Below, piece by piece: positions 60,761 to 64,000 of a DNA stretch of 64,000 nucleotides (its first letter is position 1; every line of letters begins with the position of its first letter). The translations under genes and the position numbers were made by a program. The DNA comes from Xanthomarina spongicola (GTDB lineage: Bacteria; Bacteroidota; Bacteroidia; Flavobacteriales; Flavobacteriaceae), in the NCBI RefSeq assembly GCF_003148645.1, contig NZ_QGGP01000004.1:1-64000 (forward strand), written 5' to 3'. The notes beneath the pieces are model-generated. The model made no database searches. It was given only the letters and a program-made list of their open reading frames with translations, and was not told the origin of the DNA.

Positions 60761-61609
60761 TTACTTTTCACTCCATTCTTTTAAAGAAGCTAAATTCATA
60801 TTAACATAATCTTCATTTCCAGCTTCTTTTGCACTAGCTAGAGATGCTTGAGCTATTGATATAGCTCCTTTTATGTCTCCAGTTTTAGCATAAATTAAAG
60901 ACTGTTGTCTTAATTGCCAAAACGCAGGCTTATCAGTCATACTCATAGCTTTATCGATCCATTCTTTTGCTTGATTAATGTCTTTTCCTTCTTGTAAATA
61001 GTATACTGCTGCAGCATAATAATCATTTGAAGTTGGAGTTCCATTTAAGGCTTCGTTAATAGAAGCTAAGACTTTTTCATCTGTAGGTACTTGAAATGGA
61101 ATAGCTACATAAATGTTTTCCCAAATAATTTCTATTGCAGCACTTGTATTGGTAATTTGATTAATATCTATTGTAAATGTTTCAACCTTAAATGGAATAC
61201 GGTTTACTTCTACATTTACTATAGCTACTATATTTTTATCTGACCATTCTTTTGGTAATCCCCAATTATCAGTTTCAGAATAAAAAACAACTTCCCAGAC
61301 TTTTGGACCAGGAGTTACATATAAAGCATATGATCCTGCTTTTATTAATTGGTCCATAATAGTAACATTATCACTAAAAGTTACAATTGTGTTTTTATTG
61401 GCTCCTGTTCTCCATTTTTTTTCAAAAGGAACTAAATCTCCAAATATTATACGTCCTTTTACTCCTGGACGAGAATATTCTATTGTAACATCTGTTAATC
61501 CTACTTTTTGTTCAACTTTACTTAATGGACTTGGTTGTGGTGTAACTACTTGAGCGTTCAAATTGATTGAAATGGCTACTAAAGCAATTATTAGTAATAT
61601 TTTTTTCAT
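60761..61609 (-). CDS. DUF2911-domain exported protein with C-terminal TPR-like helices
   Basis: 282 residues. Signal peptide MKKILLIIALVAISINLNAQ. The DUF2911 part (~25-170) is seen in VEQKVGLTDVTIEYSRPGVK, GRIIFGDLVPFEKKWRTGAN and AGSYALYVTPGP. The rest is helical with TPR-like spacing (YYAAAVYYLQEGKDINQAKE). DUF2911 proteins are secreted or periplasmic in Bacteroidota and have no assigned activity. Read alone from the region at 61610-61711. Confidence 0.88.
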   Translation of the reverse strand: MKKILLIIALVAISINLNAQVVTPQPSPLSKVEQKVGLTDVTIEYSRPGVKGRIIFGDLVPFEKKWRTGANKNTIVTFSDNVTIMDQLIKAGSYALYVTPGPKVWEVVFYSETDNWGLPKEWSDKNIVAIVNVEVNRIPFKVETFTIDINQITNTSAAIEIIWENIYVAIPFQVPTDEKVLASINEALNGTPTSNDYYAAAVYYLQEGKDINQAKEWIDKAMSMTDKPAFWQLRQQSLIYAKTGDIKGAISIAQASLASAKEAGNEDYVNMNLASLKEWSEK

Positions 61610-61711
61610 TGTTTATTTTTTAGAATGTTAATTAATTATTCAAATATACATACTGATTGATTTTCAAACTGTTAATAAAAGATTAAAATACAATCATATA
61701 AATGTAAGAGG

Positions 61712-62140
61712 TTAATCTTCCCAACCATATTTATGATAAATACTTCTAACAATTTCATTGAAATTTTCAAGATGATTTATATACTGTTCGGTAGTCAATA
61801 CACTTTTTAACTCTGCATTCATCGTATCTACAATGTCATCAAATTTCACATGAATTTCGTCAATAGTGTAATCCTTATCCTTATCGTTCAAACGACTCAT
61901 TTGAAAAATATAAGAATACACTATAGTATCATATTCTTCTCTTTCTTCATCTGACAAATGCATTTCGTTTACTCTTTCATAGAACCATGCTTCAATATTG
62001 GCTCGTTCTTGTACTGTATAAACAGTATCCACTTTTGCTGCTTGTCTTCTAAGTTCTTTTTCAGATTTTAAATCTTGAGAAAATGCCGTAGACATTGAAA
62101 CTAAAATTGCTATTAAAAATAGGATTGGTTTTTTTTTCAT
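61712..62140 (-). CDS. Hypothetical exported helical protein
   Basis: 142 residues. Signal peptide MKKKPILFLIAILVSMSTAFS; the mature part is charged and helical, rich in Glu/Asp (HLSDEEREEYDTIVYSYIFQ), a layout loosely like periplasmic CpxP/Spy-type helical proteins, but no LTxxQ motif is clear (VLTTEQYINHLENF comes closest). I do not recognise a family. Not obviously in an operon with DUF2911 (101-bp gap, same strand). Confidence 0.7.
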   Translation of the reverse strand: MKKKPILFLIAILVSMSTAFSQDLKSEKELRRQAAKVDTVYTVQERANIEAWFYERVNEMHLSDEEREEYDTIVYSYIFQMSRLNDKDKDYTIDEIHVKFDDIVDTMNAELKSVLTTEQYINHLENFNEIVRSIYHKYGWED

Positions 62141-62195
62141 TATTAAAATATTTAGTATTCAAATATACAATTTTATAAAAAATGTTTATGATTAA

Positions 62196-62366
62196 TTTTA
62201 TTTAATTAATTCTATAAATTTATCTTTCAAGAAAAACATTAATAAAAAAGAGATTCATTTTAAAACTACAAATCAATTAGATTTAAGTAGCTATACAAGT
62301 GGTATATATTTTATTCATTTAAATTCTAATCAAGAATCTTATGTTCATAAAGTAATTAAAAACTAA
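62196..62366 (+). pseudogene. Remnant of a T9SS sorting domain
   Basis: An open frame of 56 codons with no start codon: upstream it is closed by a stop at 62193. Its end reads NQLDLSSYTSGIYFIHLNSN and QESYVHKVIKN then stop, which is the classic type A Por sorting tail (LDLSSY-x-SGIYFI...K-x-IKN). The rest of the exported protein has been lost or is diverged beyond recognition. An intrinsic terminator still follows it. Confidence 0.72.
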
Positions 62367-62387
62367 CTCAAACAAGTTATAATCCAT

Positions 62388-62418
62388 AAAAGGCTTCGAG
62401 AAATCGAAGCTTTTTTTA
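62388..62418 (+). terminator. Terminator behind the sorting-domain remnant
   Basis: Stem GCTTCGA-GAAA-TCGAAGC (62393-62410) with a following run of seven T. Retained from the lost gene. Confidence 0.8.
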
Positions 62419-62521
62419 TGATTAAAAATGATATAAAAATCAGAAATTCAGACATTTATTTCTATCTCAAGAAACTAATAACTAATGTGGCTTAAGCAAA
62501 TATTTATAATATTAACAAATA

Positions 62522-62555
62522 ATTGTCTAATTTTTTCATGATATAGTTAGACAAT
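62522..62555. promoter_or_regulatory. 9-bp inverted repeat, candidate operator of the TetR-like regulator
   Basis: ATTGTCTAA (62522-62530) and TTAGACAAT (62547-62555) are perfect inverted copies with a 16-bp spacer, ending 31 bp before the regulator start. Confidence 0.5.
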
Positions 62556-62586
62556 ATTGTATATTTACAAAAAATAATTTGTTATT

Positions 62587-63246
62587 ATGGCAAAAAAGAA
62601 AGCACTAAGCAATAAAGATATTATGTCTTTATACATGAATTATGTACTAAAACATAATAAAAAACCAGATACTGTCTATAAGTTTTCAAGTGAAAACAAA
62701 TTTGATGAACAAGATTTTTACATGCATTTCACCTCATTCGAAGCATTAGAAAAATATATATTTAATATTTTTTTTGAGAATACAATAGGAATATTAAACA
62801 AGAGTCAAGATTACAATTCTTTCGACTCAAGAAATAAACTCCTTAGTTTCTATTATACCTTTTTTGAAAACTTGACTGCCAACAGAAGCTATGTTATGTT
62901 TTCTTTAGAACAAGAAAAAAACAGCTTAAAAGGTCTTAAAAAGTTGTCAAAATTAAGACATAATTTTACAAACTACATTAAAGAAATAGATATAGATATG
63001 ATAGATGTAAAACAGAAACAAATAGATCAAATTCAACAAAAGGCACTACAGGAATCTGCTTGGGTTCAGTTCTTAATAACATTAAAGTTTTGGATGGAAG
63101 ACTCTTCAAAATCGTTCGAAAAAACAGATATTTTTATTGAGAAGTCGGTAAATACTAGTTTCGATATTCTCCAGATCACGCCTCTTAAAAGTGTTATTGA
63201 TTTTGGGAAATTTTTATTTAAAGAAAAAGTAAACTTGAACTTATGA
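62587..63246 (+). CDS. TetR-family-like regulator paired with an ABC1 kinase
   Basis: 219 residues, all helical. The N-terminal ~55 residues (SNKDIMSLYMNYVLKHNKKP, VYKFSSENKFDEQDFYMHFT) fit a TetR-type HTH in which F-Y-x-H-F near residue 49 matches the usual YYHFxxKE signature, here FYMHFTSFEALEKYIF. The remainder is a ligand-binding-like helical domain. In Flavobacteriia this regulator is commonly encoded directly before an AarF/ABC1 kinase, and here the two overlap by ATGA. A 9-bp inverted repeat upstream may be its operator. Confidence 0.82.
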   Translation: MAKKKALSNKDIMSLYMNYVLKHNKKPDTVYKFSSENKFDEQDFYMHFTSFEALEKYIFNIFFENTIGILNKSQDYNSFDSRNKLLSFYYTFFENLTANRSYVMFSLEQEKNSLKGLKKLSKLRHNFTNYIKEIDIDMIDVKQKQIDQIQQKALQESAWVQFLITLKFWMEDSSKSFEKTDIFIEKSVNTSFDILQITPLKSVIDFGKFLFKEKVNLNL

Positions 63247-64000
63247 AAACAATAGATAAAATTCCAACATCAAAAATTCAACGAGCATCCAAATTAGTAA
63301 CAACTGGAGCAAAAGTTGGTGTAAACTATATTAAATATTATGGAGATAAAATGGTTACTAATAAAGACGAAGCCAAAGATCGTTTAAATAAAAACAATGC
63401 AGAGGATATATACAATAGTTTAAAACAACTTAAAGGTAGTGCCTTAAAAGTGGCACAAATGTTAAGTATGGAAAAATCTATTTTGCCTCAGGCTTATGTA
63501 GAGAAATTCTCTTTAGCTCAATTTTCCGTTCCACCATTATCACCTGCTTTAGTACTTAAAACATTTAAAAAGCACTTTGGAAAAACACCAGAAGAATTAT
63601 ATGATACTTTTAACGCAACTTCTGTAAATGCTGCTAGTATTGGTCAAGTACATTTAGCAGAAAAAAATGGGAAAAAACTTGCTGTGAAAATCCAATATCC
63701 AGGAGTTGCAGAAAGTATCACATCAGATTTAGCAATGGTAAAGCCTGTAGCCATGAGCATGTTTAATATTAAAGGAAAAGATTCAGATAAATATTTTAAA
63801 GAAGTTGAAACAAAACTCATCGAGGAAACTGACTACATTTTAGAAGTAGCACAAAGTCAAGAAATTGCAAAAGCATGTGCACACATTCCAAATTTAAAAT
63901 TTCCAAAATATTATGAAAACTTGTCTTCAGATAGAATTATTACCATGGACTATATGGAAGGCAAGCATTTATCTGAATTCACCAAACAAAATACAGACGA
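63243..64000 (+). CDS. ABC1/AarF/UbiB-family atypical kinase, 3'-truncated
   Basis: The frame begins with ATG at 63243, overlapping the TetR-like stop (ATGA), and is open to the window edge (252 codons). Visible family features are QLKGSALKVAQMLSM (the KxGQ-type N-terminal motif, here KGSALKVAQ), the Ala-rich loop NAASIGQVHLAE, the invariant lysine strand KLAVKIQYPGV, ETKLIEETDYILEVAQS (ExD motif) and RIITMDYMEGKHL. UbiB/AarF proteins are atypical kinases or ATPases linked to isoprenoid quinone biosynthesis or lipid handling. The C-terminal lobe lies outside the window. Confidence 0.92.
   Translation, partial: MKTIDKIPTSKIQRASKLVTTGAKVGVNYIKYYGDKMVTNKDEAKDRLNKNNAEDIYNSLKQLKGSALKVAQMLSMEKSILPQAYVEKFSLAQFSVPPLSPALVLKTFKKHFGKTPEELYDTFNATSVNAASIGQVHLAEKNGKKLAVKIQYPGVAESITSDLAMVKPVAMSMFNIKGKDSDKYFKEVETKLIEETDYILEVAQSQEIAKACAHIPNLKFPKYYENLSSDRIITMDYMEGKHLSEFTKQNTD

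Noticed and set aside
1..64000. tRNA or rRNA genes, prophage, insertion sequence transposases
   Set aside because: I saw no cloverleaf, no rRNA stretch, and no transposase or phage structural gene in any frame.

Overview
The window comes from a member of the Bacteroidota, almost certainly family Flavobacteriaceae. The evidence is very AT-rich DNA, several exported proteins ending in type IX secretion (Por) sorting domains, -7 promoter boxes of the TAnnTTTG type, a GldF/GldG gliding-motility transporter next to dnaN, a PhoH-purC pair, and flavobacterial families such as DUF6090 and DUF2520. Both ends cut genes: a giant surface protein at the left and an ABC1/UbiB-type kinase at the right.

Layout. 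1-16.3 kb is a cell-surface region: a long Ig/HYR-LamG protein, a small protein that copies its C-terminal module, two paralogous secreted purple-acid-phosphatase-like metallophosphoesterases and a TPR protein. 16.7-30.3 kb is mostly housekeeping: acetyl-CoA synthetase with an AGCS symporter, purC, phoH, a SAM hydrolase-type DUF62 protein, a gldF-gldG fusion and dnaN. Inserted between a TfoX-like gene and purC is a two-gene accessory unit (HEPN-like protein plus UPF0489/arginase-like protein) bounded by inverted repeats and followed by a fold-back sequence.

30.4-46.6 kb is the most interesting part, a minus-strand sulfur/redox island. It contains an RND efflux operon (TolC, adaptor, pump, PII-like protein, YgaP-like membrane protein), a sulfide:quinone-reductase-like flavoprotein, a TPMT-like methyltransferase, a rhodanese-HMA-cytochrome c-thioredoxin operon, a CstB-like persulfide dioxygenase/rhodanese fusion, a TauE/SafE exporter and a Crp/Fnr-type regulator with three clustered cysteines. 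Three perfect copies of the dyad GTAAC-N4-GTTAC lie 51-55 bp before the start codons of tolC, the rhodanese gene and the cstB-like gene. This points to one regulon joining persulfide handling to efflux. The island also has two arrays of tandem repeats (46 bp x 6 and 55 bp x 4), a 45-codon gene with no obvious relatives, and two copies of a two-hairpin RNA element that differ by compensatory base changes.

46.7-64 kb holds a CcsBA cytochrome c maturation fusion, a group III truncated hemoglobin, a compact kdsC-UbiA-maf operon, small MscS and CorA channels, a PIG-L deacetylase followed by a 36-codon membrane protein and a sodium symporter, a membrane protein/HTH pair, a DUF2911 protein, a decayed T9SS sorting-domain remnant, and a TetR-like regulator overlapping the ABC1 kinase gene. 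Several short palindromic repeat families (GTCATT-ACGAGGAG type and TCGAGCGCAGTCGAGA type) are scattered between genes. All function calls are from reading the sequence and from memory of the families; no database search was run.
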